This document shows, piece after piece, positions 1 to 6,107 of a stretch of 6,107 bases of DNA (positions are counted from its first letter, which is position 1; every line of letters starts with the position of its first letter). The stretch is from a bacterium (GTDB lineage Bacteria > Ratteibacteria > UBA8468 > B48-G9 > JAFGKM01): positions 1 through 6,107 of the forward strand of contig JAKPNC010000001.1 in assembly GCA_029548585.1 (NCBI GenBank), in the 5' to 3' direction. The notes under the pieces were generated by a model that worked only from the letters and a program-made list of their open reading frames with translations, had not been told where the DNA came from and made no database searches. A program made the position numbers and the translations under genes.

Positions 1-1284
1 TATATCGGGAGCCAGCGTAACTATGCGTTTATCTGTATTTATCTCAATCACCTGTGTATGAATTTTATCCCACGGTTGCATAAAGTACCCCACCGCCCAT
101 ATATTCTTTTCATCCGACCATCTCCCGGGCCTATCCCCGGAATACCTGAACCTGCCTTTCTGGAAGGCATAATCTCCAGAACCTCCGTCTCCGCCCGGTG
201 TTACAAGGTCGCTGACAATAGCCCATTCATCATCCGGCCAGCGGGCAAGGGTCATGGGAACCGTATCGCAGAAAAGCTCCATGGCTGACGGGTTTATAAA
301 ATTGTATGAATGTCCCCTGTTCACGAGATTCCCGTAAGAGGTTATCCCTGCTTCCTTGAGATCCGCAACCAATACCTTCCCCTTAGCTTCTTCAGGCATT
401 CTTTTTACTGCATTCTGGTCGTCGGGAAGTTTGAATTTTGCAATTTGTTTGCCACCAATTATTCTAACCTCTTCACCCGGATAACTCCTGTATACTAAAG
501 GCGAACCTTCCCCGCCTGAATCTTCCCCGTTGAATTTCACCCCTCCCGTTATGAAATATTTCCCGCCCCTCAAATATACCGATATGCCACCTTCCGGAAG
601 GCCTTTATCCCTCTTTATTATCCTCACTTCCTCCTGAGCCCTTTGAAGAGTCTTAAAAGGTTTACTTTTGGAGCCATCGTTATTATCATCTCCATTCAAA
701 GATACGTATATGGCATATTTTGGCATGTTCAACAGTTCCGCCCTCTTCTCCCTCAAGCTTTTCTCTGCCTGCCCGTCCTTCAAACCTTCGATAGACTCCA
801 GCCTGTCAACAATCTCAAGCCTCCTGTTCTCGTGAGGGTATTCTGATCTATCCTGCTCCTTTAAAAGTCTTTCGTATATTTCTCTTGCCTGATTGTATTT
901 CCTCTCCTGCCTGTAGGAATCCCCTATTGAAAGCCCTGCCTTGAAAATATGGTTTTCTGCCGCTGCCTTTGTTTTGAGTATTTCGGAATAAAGTGAGCGG
1001 GCGCTCTTATAATTATTCTGTTCAATATAGACTTCTGCTTGTTTAAAAAGGCAATAGACACGGTAATTGGTTGTTAAATCGGGAATTTCCAAGATTTCGC
1101 TATAGGTTTTATGAGCTTCTATGTATTTTTTTTCAAGCCTGTAACTTTCAGCTATGTTAAATAGCCCTATTTCTTTGCCATATTCCACAGGCTTCATCTC
1201 TTTCAATTTATTGTATTCATTTCTTGCCGTTTCGTATTCTCCCTTAAGAAGGTTTTTGTCAGCCGTTTTAAGTATATTGCCGGC
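1..1284 (-). repeat. tandem-duplicated coding block, copy 2 (gene C residues 266-693)
   Basis: Partner of 4274-5557 in the same orientation. Protein identity is about 61% over the beta-helix part and about 51% over the TPR part. The exact 17-bp island at 134-150 pairs with 4407-4423. Homology begins just after the LamG domain in this copy but just after the signal peptide in copy 1, so the LamG segment is the point of difference. Confidence 0.9.
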
Positions 1285-2079
1285 TAAATTTGTTACTCCG
1301 CTCTTCAGATATTGTATTTCCCTGCGGCTTAATACCCTGTTATATATGGCTACCTCCTCTATATCCAGTATCACAGATCCCGTACCGTCTCCCGCATTGC
1401 CTATTCTGAGATGCTCAGATTCACCCGCAGGAACGTATCCGCCAGAGTACGCCTTCCTGCCCACGAGCGTTCCGTTCAGGTATAAAAACATCTCCTTGCC
1501 GTCCCACACAGCAGCCAGGTGATGCCACGCTTTATCTGCCACGGGCATGTCGCTCATAACCTTCTCGCAGCCCCCATGCCTTCCCAGGCAGAACCTGAGA
1601 GTGTTGTACTCGTCATAAACCGTGGCTATCCGCCACCCGCTTTCCCAGCCCCCAACAGAGATTATAGCGCCTTCATCTGCATGGCTGACAGATTTTAAGG
1701 TGCCTGCTCCCTGCCTGCGAAACCATACGCTTACCGTAAACTGTTTGTCTTTTATATCAAAAACAGGCCCCTGATACCAACCACTGTCGAGGCGTACCGC
1801 TCTTTTGCCTTCTGCGCGGCCTTCGGTTACCTTCAGGTCGTCTATCTCTTTCTCCCCGTCCCGGTAAGCCACGTATCCAAGGTCAGCGCCGCTTCCTCTG
1901 AGTTCTTTTATAAGACTCCTGCTATCCTTTACATCTTCAAAAATGTAATACCTTGCCAGCCCGTTTTCCTGCATAATTGCTGCTTTTCGTAATTGCCCCC
2001 TTTCGTTCCCCTCGTTTTGAGCGTTAAGAAAGAGAGCAGACGCAATTATTGGAAGAATACAATATTTAATTTTCATCAT
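1..2079 (-). CDS. secreted LamG / TPR / right-handed beta-helix protein, N-terminal 693 residues (gene C, 3' end outside window)
   Basis: Open from the ATG at 2079 to the left edge with no stop; the last visible codon is at positions 1-3. Residues 1-20 form a signal peptide (MMKIK, hydrophobic core, probable cleavage after LNA at 18-20). Residues about 80-258 are a LamG/concanavalin A-like domain: FTVSVWFRRQG (114-124), GAIISVGG, AWHHLAAVWDGKEMFLYLNG (184-203), HLRIGNAGDG, and the closing EEVAIYNRVLSRREI (241-255). Such domains usually bind sugars or assist glycan enzymes. Residues 268-433 hold four TPR-like units with the signature helix at 281, 318, 356 and 394, the same 37/38/38 spacing as gene B. 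Residues 455-550 are the beta-helix N-cap (AIYVSLNGDD, YLRGGKYF, YPGEE, IGGKQI). Residues 570-693 follow gene B closely (AMELF, ARWPDDEW, QKGRFRYSGDRP, IWAVGYFMQPWDK). The catalytic rungs and any C-terminal domain are beyond the window. Probably an extracellular glycan-active protein with a binding module different from that of B. Confidence 0.9.
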   Translation of the reverse strand, partial: MMKIKYCILPIIASALFLNAQNEGNERGQLRKAAIMQENGLARYYIFEDVKDSRSLIKELRGSGADLGYVAYRDGEKEIDDLKVTEGRAEGKRAVRLDSGWYQGPVFDIKDKQFTVSVWFRRQGAGTLKSVSHADEGAIISVGGWESGWRIATVYDEYNTLRFCLGRHGGCEKVMSDMPVADKAWHHLAAVWDGKEMFLYLNGTLVGRKAYSGGYVPAGESEHLRIGNAGDGTGSVILDIEEVAIYNRVLSRREIQYLKSGVTNLAGNILKTADKNLLKGEYETARNEYNKLKEMKPVEYGKEIGLFNIAESYRLEKKYIEAHKTYSEILEIPDLTTNYRVYCLFKQAEVYIEQNNYKSARSLYSEILKTKAAAENHIFKAGLSIGDSYRQERKYNQAREIYERLLKEQDRSEYPHENRRLEIVDRLESIEGLKDGQAEKSLREKRAELLNMPKYAIYVSLNGDDNNDGSKSKPFKTLQRAQEEVRIIKRDKGLPEGGISVYLRGGKYFITGGVKFNGEDSGGEGSPLVYRSYPGEEVRIIGGKQIAKFKLPDDQNAVKRMPEEAKGKVLVADLKEAGITSYGNLVNRGHSYNFINPSAMELFCDTVPMTLARWPDDEWAIVSDLVTPGGDGGSGDYAFQKGRFRYSGDRPGRWSDEKNIWAVGYFMQPWDKIHTQVIEINTDKRIVTLAPDI

Positions 2080-2086
2080 TGCATTT

Positions 2087-2093
2087 CTCCTCC
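2087..2093 (-). promoter_or_regulatory. Shine-Dalgarno for gene C
   Basis: GGAGGAG is a near-perfect anti-SD match, 7 nt before the first of two adjacent ATG codons (2079-2077 and 2076-2074). Spacing favours the first ATG slightly; both give the same signal peptide. It indicates strong translation initiation. Confidence 0.8.
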
Positions 2094-2143
2094 AGAGCCA
2101 TTAACCAAATTTTTAATTCGCTGATTCCCTCATTTAAGCCCGT

Positions 2144-2172
2144 TTTAAAAGGTGCCCTAAAAACAAAATCAA
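2144..2172 (-). promoter_or_regulatory. weak candidate sigma-70-type promoter for gene C
   Basis: On the minus strand TTGATT (2172-2167) and TTTAAA (2149-2144) are separated by 17 nt, matching four of six consensus bases at each hexamer. Transcription would begin near 2137, leaving a leader of about 58 nt. The region is AT-rich, so such matches occur by chance, and the host's promoter consensus is unknown. Confidence 0.22.
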
Positions 2173-2227
2173 CGATCGCCGGTGGAAACGGCTGCCGGCT
2201 TAAGGCAAAGTGCCATCAATTAAATAA

Positions 2228-5200
2228 TTATTTGAATCTGAGAAGACCGGCATTATCCACCCGCCAGATGGCGCTTCCGGTGGCAACCCATGCAAACCAC
2301 CCTTCTTTCAGGGGAAGTCCCATGTTAAATTTTGAGGTTCTCTTCTTTGACAGGTCAACCTTCAGGCATGAAAGGGGTATCTTCCATTCAGCCGTCCAAT
2401 GGCAATTCCCGGCGTCAAGAATAACGGCTTTATACTCCGCAAGCCTCTGCAGGCCGGCGACAACATCTGCCGGCGCAGAAAAAAGGTTGTGAACGATGAA
2501 CCTGCCGTCCGGCCTTCCGCTGAACACGAAAAGAGGGCCGGTTGGCACGCCTTCCTGCCACCACCACACATCCTGGTTAAGGCTTCCTTCCAGGGCAAAT
2601 TCGTGCATCAGGACCGGCTTTTCCTTTGGCATTCCTTCTCTCCATGGATCGGATACATGCTCAATGCCTATATATATGTTCTCTTCATCATGAGTGATCC
2701 ACGCGTAAGACCCCGGGGTTTCCCTTTTTACACCGGTAAGGTGTTCTTCATCCATGGCTATTGCCTTATCCTTATCCAGACCGAACCACTCTTCCTTGCT
2801 CAACACCCCGTCTATCCTTATTGGATTGACTCTTTTCGAAACCTCATATTCCTTCTCCCTGCTGACCCTTTCTATGCGCGGAAACTTTGACATGACATCT
2901 GAAACCGGCGCTTTCCAGTCAGCCCTGTAATACTTGCCTGCGGGGGACCGCTTTGCAGGCCAGCTCGCACGCAGGGGATCCGGGTAAAGCCCTATCTCTC
3001 CAAAAGGAAGAGGCTCGAAAGAGGATACTGCGTATACAGGCGAGCCCGGCGCCAATCCAAAATTCAAATTTTCCCTGTCCAGGAAATATATGTCCTGCCC
3101 TTCAATGTTATTCGCCACTCTGTTCAGGTCATAAAGAAAGTCTCCCGAGATACTGACTGGCGGGGTTCCTGAATGAATATTCCTCTCAATAAAAATATTT
3201 ACAGGCTCTCCGTAAGGCTTCCTTTCAAAAATCCCGCTTACCTGAGGATATCTTTCCGCCCACGGCGGCTGACGGTGTCTAATAGTATCAAGGGTATTTT
3301 CTTTCCACAACCTTACAGGCCTTTCTTCCCTGAGAAGGTATGTCCTGTTGGACTGGGTTATCCCGGCCCTGCAATCAACAAAAATGTTATCTTCTATGCG
3401 CGTATCCGGCCCGTGGGTAAACATGGCCCTTTCGGTGCAACGGTAAAAAACGTTGCCTTTCATCGTCATTGCGCCGTTAAGGGAATCAACGTAAAGACCT
3501 GTTACCTGGTGTGTTTTTAAAGGAGAAGAATGTTCGGTTATATTATGGATGAAATTATACCTCATCACGTTGCCGCGGTTGGTCAGGTACTTTGAACCGC
3601 AGTGGGTATATATAGCCCCTCCGTCGCGGCCTTCGTTCATCACATCGTATATCTCGTTATACTCCACCACATGGTTATTGCCGCTGAAAAATATGGCATT
3701 GTAGGAAGAGTCATGCATGAGGTTGTGTGAAACCCTGTTGCCCACACCGGAGATTGTTATGCCTGTTTTACCTCCGCCATGGCTGAACCTGTTGAACCTG
3801 TATATATGGTTATTCTCCACGTAATGGCCGCCTGGCAGAAGCTTTTTCATGTCTCCGCCGCTAACCCGGATGCCGCCTTCACCCGTATCGTAAATATCGC
3901 ACCCGGCAATGCCGTTTCTCCATCCATCGTTTATTGTCACGCCCAGGTTGCCGGTATTCCTTATAACGTTTCCCGACAATAGAACGTCGGCGCATTCGTC
4001 CAGGGTTACGGCATTGCGCCACGTGCATTCGAATGTCAGACTGTGGAACACCATATGAGAAGCTTTTTCAAGCTTTACGATGGGAGAATCAAGCGTGGAA
4101 ACAATTATTTCATTGCCCTCAATTTTGCCCGGGGGATAGAAATAAAGCTTGCCGGCATCCCTGTCGATATAAAACTCACCGGGGATAGATATCTCGGCAA
4201 GCACATTGTAGAAATAATAAGGAGTATCTTTAACGACAGGCATTGAATAAAGGCCGTATCCCGCCCACCAGCGTATGTCAGGAGACAGGTTGACTATGCT
4301 CTTTTCCGTGTCTATATGAACCACCCTGGTATGCATCTTGTCCCAGGGCCACATGAAGTATCCTGCCGCCCATATATCCTTTTCTTCTGTCCAGCGTTTT
4401 GGCCTTTCCCCGGAATACCTGAATCTGCCTTTCTGAAAAAAATAACCGCTCACGCTGCCGTCTCCTTCAGGAGTGACAAGGTCAAAAACCCTTTCCCATC
4501 CCTCGTCCGGCCACCGGGAAAGAAACATGGGCGATGAATTGTAAAAAAGTTCCATGGCCCCGATATCAATTCCGTCCCATGAAGAGCCCCTGTTACGCAG
4601 GTTTCCGTAATTCTTTATGCCTGCAGCTTTAAGGTCCGATACCCAAACCCTGCCTCTTGCCTCCCCCGGGAGGCGTCTTAATATATCAGGGTCATCAATC
4701 AACTTGAAATTGTTAATCTGCCGGCCTCCAATGAGCCTCGCATCTTCCCCGGGGTAACTGCGCCAGACCACGGGGGAACTCTCAGTCCCTGAATCTTCTT
4801 CCTCAAAGACCATCCCCTTGCTTACGAAGTATTTCCCGCCCCGCAGGTATACTGAAATCCCTCCTTCAGGCATACCTCTTTCTTTCTTTATCCTTCTGAC
4901 CTCTTCTCTGGCTCTTTCTATGCTTCCAAAAGGAGATTCTTTCGTGCCTTTAAAGCCATCGTTGCCTTCAGGGGAAACGTATATGGCGATCTTCGGACTC
5001 TCCACCCATTCAGACCTCCTCTGCCGCACATCCTTTTCCTCCTGCCCGTCTTTCATGCCATCGAGAGCTTCAAGCCTGTCTGAAAGTTCCAGGCGGAAAT
5101 TCTCGTCAGGATAACTCAATCTATCTTCCCGTTTCAAAAGCTTTTCAAACACTTCCCGCGCCTGCCTGTATTTTTTCTCGAAGCGGTAAGTATCTCCGGT

Positions 5201-5668
5201 TAACATTTCCGCCCTGGAAGCATGGTTTGCAGAGACCTCCTTTCTTTTCACTATTTCAGAGTACAATTTGCGGGCGCTGTCATACTTCTTCTCTTCAAGG
5301 AATGTATCCGCCTTTGCAAAAAGGCAGTATATGCGGTAATTGGAAGTCAGCCCGTCCGTTCGCATTAACTCATCATACGCCTTATGGGCGGCAGCATAAT
5401 TCCTTTCAATACGGTAGCTCTCTGCTACGTTGAAAAGCGCGAATTCCGCCGCATGCCCAACCTCTTTCATCTGACTTATTTTCCCGTATTCCGCGCGCGC
5501 CCTGTTGAAGTCTCCCGAACCGATATGCCTGTTGGCGGTCCTGAATATGTTTTCCACACGGCTGGCGATGTCTCCTTCTTTAACATTATCCTGGGATTTT
5601 AAGGCTGCCGAAGCGCTGAAAAAGAAGAAAAGGAAAAGGACAAAAAGGTCTCTCTTGCTAAGTTTCAT
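2228..5668 (-). CDS. secreted TPR / right-handed beta-helix / CBM9-like protein, putative glycan-active enzyme (gene B)
   Basis: Complete, 1146 residues from the ATG at 5668. Residues 1-21 form a signal peptide (KLSKR, then a Phe/Leu-rich core, probable cleavage after ASA at 19-21), so export is expected. Residues 40-205 hold four TPR-like units, with the signature helix at 53, 90, 128 and 166. Residues 227-320 are the N-cap of a beta-helix protein (IYVSPEGND, YLRGGKYF, EDSGTE, YPGED, IGGRQI). Residues 340-530 carry the family's inserted region (AMELF, RWPDEGW, DIWAAGYFMWPWDK, IPGEFYIDRDAGKLYFYPP). Residues 535-770 are beta-helix rungs rich in N-x-I and HN/YN motifs. Residues 871-903 have the closing APGSPVYA and FGEIGLYPD motifs. 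Residues 941-1146 resemble a CBM9-like sugar-binding domain (INPIRIDG-type opening RVNPIRIDGVLSKEEW, then YAWITHDEENIYIGIE, ending WRVDNAGLLRF). The beta-helix layout resembles GH141-type proteins, so glycoside hydrolase activity is plausible; D682 (RDGGAIY) and D728 (GLYVDS) are candidate catalytic acids by inference only. It is a tandem paralogue of gene C. Substrate unknown. Confidence 0.9.
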   Translation of the reverse strand: MKLSKRDLFVLFLFFFFSASAALKSQDNVKEGDIASRVENIFRTANRHIGSGDFNRARAEYGKISQMKEVGHAAEFALFNVAESYRIERNYAAAHKAYDELMRTDGLTSNYRIYCLFAKADTFLEEKKYDSARKLYSEIVKRKEVSANHASRAEMLTGDTYRFEKKYRQAREVFEKLLKREDRLSYPDENFRLELSDRLEALDGMKDGQEEKDVRQRRSEWVESPKIAIYVSPEGNDGFKGTKESPFGSIERAREEVRRIKKERGMPEGGISVYLRGGKYFVSKGMVFEEEDSGTESSPVVWRSYPGEDARLIGGRQINNFKLIDDPDILRRLPGEARGRVWVSDLKAAGIKNYGNLRNRGSSWDGIDIGAMELFYNSSPMFLSRWPDEGWERVFDLVTPEGDGSVSGYFFQKGRFRYSGERPKRWTEEKDIWAAGYFMWPWDKMHTRVVHIDTEKSIVNLSPDIRWWAGYGLYSMPVVKDTPYYFYNVLAEISIPGEFYIDRDAGKLYFYPPGKIEGNEIIVSTLDSPIVKLEKASHMVFHSLTFECTWRNAVTLDECADVLLSGNVIRNTGNLGVTINDGWRNGIAGCDIYDTGEGGIRVSGGDMKKLLPGGHYVENNHIYRFNRFSHGGGKTGITISGVGNRVSHNLMHDSSYNAIFFSGNNHVVEYNEIYDVMNEGRDGGAIYTHCGSKYLTNRGNVMRYNFIHNITEHSSPLKTHQVTGLYVDSLNGAMTMKGNVFYRCTERAMFTHGPDTRIEDNIFVDCRAGITQSNRTYLLREERPVRLWKENTLDTIRHRQPPWAERYPQVSGIFERKPYGEPVNIFIERNIHSGTPPVSISGDFLYDLNRVANNIEGQDIYFLDRENLNFGLAPGSPVYAVSSFEPLPFGEIGLYPDPLRASWPAKRSPAGKYYRADWKAPVSDVMSKFPRIERVSREKEYEVSKRVNPIRIDGVLSKEEWFGLDKDKAIAMDEEHLTGVKRETPGSYAWITHDEENIYIGIEHVSDPWREGMPKEKPVLMHEFALEGSLNQDVWWWQEGVPTGPLFVFSGRPDGRFIVHNLFSAPADVVAGLQRLAEYKAVILDAGNCHWTAEWKIPLSCLKVDLSKKRTSKFNMGLPLKEGWFAWVATGSAIWRVDNAGLLRFK
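4274..5557 (-). repeat. tandem-duplicated coding block, copy 1 (gene B residues 38-465)
   Basis: This block of TPR plus N-terminal beta-helix matches positions 1-1284 at a constant offset of 4273 bp. The proteins align over 428 residues with no net gap and about 55% identity (239 of 425 positions counted by hand). DNA identity survives as short islands, for example a 17-bp exact match at 4407-4423. The true duplicated unit probably continues to the left of 4274, but the other copy is cut by the window edge. Confidence 0.9.
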
Positions 5669-5673
5669 ATCCA

Positions 5674-5679
5674 CTCCTT
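5674..5679 (-). promoter_or_regulatory. Shine-Dalgarno that fixes the start of gene B
   Basis: AAGGAG lies 5 nt before the ATG at 5668-5666. This ATG opens directly into a signal peptide (MKLSKR followed by a hydrophobic core). An in-frame TTG further upstream at 5695 would add nine residues (MILPTEGVD) ahead of the signal peptide and has no ribosome binding site of its own, so the ATG is preferred. Confidence 0.8.
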
Positions 5680-5698
5680 CTGTTGGCAATATCAATGA

Positions 5699-5713
5699 AT
5701 TCCGTCATGGAAT
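5699..5713. repeat. small inverted repeat in the leader of gene B
   Basis: ATTCC-GTCAT-GGAAT has perfect 5-bp arms around a 5-nt spacer, lying about 31 bp upstream of the gene B start. It could be a regulator site or a small leader hairpin, but arms this short arise by chance fairly often and nothing else supports a role. Confidence 0.15.
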
Positions 5714-5720
5714 AACGCAC

Positions 5721-5742
5721 AAAAAGGCAGAGGCTGGCCTCT
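5721..5742 (-). terminator. candidate intrinsic terminator after gene A
   Basis: On the minus strand AGAGG-CCAG-CCTCT forms a 5-bp hairpin (6 bp if a 2-nt loop is allowed), followed after GCC by five T residues. It starts 11 nt past the stop codon of gene A, the usual place for a Rho-independent terminator. The stem is short, so it may be weak or leaky. No folding energy was computed. Confidence 0.4.
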
Positions 5743-5753
5743 TCTCATTGCTT

Positions 5754-6107
5754 CTATCTGTATATGGTATCCATTCTTTGCCTGACCTCTTCCATCTTAT
5801 CCGCAGGCAAACCTTCCATATCAAGAATTTTCCCGTATTCCGTTTTCGCCCTGGCATAATCGAGCTCCGCCCTGTACATCCCGGCTATCCTTTCCTGAGC
5901 TTCTATCCTGTCGGCCGGAGTTAAATCCTGCATGAGAAGAACCTTGGAGTATTCACCCCTTGCCTGGGCATACTTCTTCTCAATGCTGTAGCTGTCACCC
6001 GTAAGAATCAGGGCTTTTGCCCTCGATGAAGCCGGAGCATCCTTGATACCGGCAACTCCCTGGTACTCTTTCCTCGCCTTCTCAAAATCATCCTTTTCAA
6101 GGTAAAT
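5754..6107 (-). CDS. TPR-repeat protein, C-terminal 117 residues (5' end outside window)
   Basis: This is an open frame from the right edge of the window to a TAG stop at 5754-5756. The visible part consists of TPR-like helical repeats: the signature helix recurs as DFEKARKEY (visible residue 7), KYAQARGEY (45) and DYARAKTEY (83), a 38-residue period. The same repeat occurs in both downstream genes with the same spacing. The final stretch (GLPADKMEEVRQRMDTIYR) matches the end of the TPR module of gene B (around B residues 184-205), but here a stop follows and no beta-helix domain comes after. TPRs mediate protein-protein contacts and have no catalytic role. The N-terminus is not visible, so a signal peptide or an enzymatic domain before the repeats cannot be judged. 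It is probably a relative of the next two genes with a different domain order, a truncated copy, or a stand-alone TPR protein. The reading frame is certain; the function is not. Confidence 0.85.
   Translation of the reverse strand: MYLEKDDFEKARKEYQGVAGIKDAPASSRAKALILTGDSYSIEKKYAQARGEYSKVLLMQDLTPADRIEAQERIAGMYRAELDYARAKTEYGKILDMEGLPADKMEEVRQRMDTIYR

Larger units (their letters stand above)
2080..2227. other. B-C intergenic gap, 148 bp
   Basis: No gene is seen here on either strand. On the minus strand it contains, in order: a GC-rich imperfect hairpin (arms GCCGG/CCGGC at 2195-2199 and 2178-2182, with a 12-nt loop and no immediate T tract), a T-rich stretch with a weak promoter candidate, and the ribosome binding site of gene C. 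Its length and the hairpin leave open whether C is co-transcribed with B or has its own promoter. Confidence 0.5.

Noticed and set aside
2076..2084. Two-codon ORF (ATG CAA TGA) overlapping the start of gene C
   Set aside because: It sits only 2 nt from the Shine-Dalgarno, too close for efficient initiation, and is most simply a chance overlap.
2178..2199. Possible terminator hairpin after gene B (GCCGG/CCGGC arms)
   Set aside because: The loop is 12 nt, the stem only 5 bp, and the T-rich stretch begins about 8-10 nt after the stem, so it does not fit an intrinsic terminator well.
2222..2233. Perfect 12-bp palindrome AAATAATTATTT over the stop codon of gene B
   Set aside because: It is made only of A and T in an AT-rich spot and half of it is coding sequence; such palindromes are expected by chance.
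2079..2492. 137-codon plus-strand open frame spanning the B-C gap
   Set aside because: Its composition is arbitrary and it overlaps the real 3' end of gene B; there is no domain resemblance. It is a shadow of the minus-strand genes and the AT-rich gap.
2399..2890. 163-codon open frame on the plus strand
   Set aside because: It lies wholly antisense to the CBM9-like end of gene B, has no recognisable domain, and no good ribosome binding site was noted. The minus-strand frame carries clear protein motifs.
5669..5695. Longer start for gene B at the TTG codon 5695
   Set aside because: There is no ribosome binding site ahead of it, and it would put an acidic nonapeptide before a well-formed signal peptide. 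The ATG at 5668 has AAGGAG at 5-nt spacing.
5505..5924. 139-codon plus-strand open frame across the A-B gap
   Set aside because: It is antisense to the signal peptide and first TPR unit of B and to the end of A, both of which have convincing homology to each other.
1..6107. CRISPR array, tRNA, rRNA or insertion sequence
   Set aside because: No regularly spaced short repeats, no tRNA-like cloverleaf, no transposase frame and no terminal inverted repeats were seen; nearly all of the window is explained by the three minus-strand genes.

Overview
The window carries three consecutive genes, all on the minus strand, and all encode secreted or envelope-type proteins built from shared modules. Reading in the direction of transcription (high to low coordinates) they are: (A) the 3' end of a TPR-repeat protein, 6107 to 5754; (B) a complete 1146-residue protein, 5668 to 2228, made of signal peptide, four TPR units, a right-handed parallel beta-helix of the carbohydrate-active type and a C-terminal CBM9-like domain; (C) the first 693 residues of a second such protein, 2079 to 1, made of signal peptide, LamG-like lectin domain, four TPR units and the start of the same beta-helix module. 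C runs off the left edge with no stop codon. The plus strand holds only shadow ORFs.

B and C are tandem paralogues. B residues 38-465 align with C residues 266-693 without any net gap (constant offset of 228 residues, or 4273 bp), at about 55% identity by hand count (about 51% over the TPR part, about 61% over the beta-helix part). They differ in accessory domains: C has about 225 extra residues with a LamG fold between signal peptide and TPR module, and B has a CBM9-like domain after the beta-helix (the corresponding end of C lies outside the window). Gene A shares the TPR module, with the same 38-residue period, but stops exactly where the TPR module ends. The locus therefore looks like a local expansion and reshuffling of one module set.

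The beta-helix modules match the layout of a large bacterial family of right-handed beta-helix proteins that resembles glycoside hydrolase family GH141 (alpha-L-fucosidase and xylanase activities known). A role in binding and degrading complex glycans outside the cytoplasm is the best guess; substrate and activity cannot be read from the sequence.

The non-coding parts are short. The A-B gap (85 bp) has a candidate intrinsic terminator for A and a strong Shine-Dalgarno for B. The B-C gap (148 bp) has a weak candidate promoter and a strong Shine-Dalgarno for C.

Nothing fixes the organism. Shine-Dalgarno sites show it is bacterial, GC is near 50%, and AGG/AGA (Arg) and ATA (Ile) codons are common. 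Large LamG and beta-helix secreted proteins are typical of polysaccharide-degrading, mostly uncultured Gram-negative groups such as the Planctomycetes-Verrucomicrobia-Lentisphaerae assemblage or related candidate phyla; this is a weak inference.
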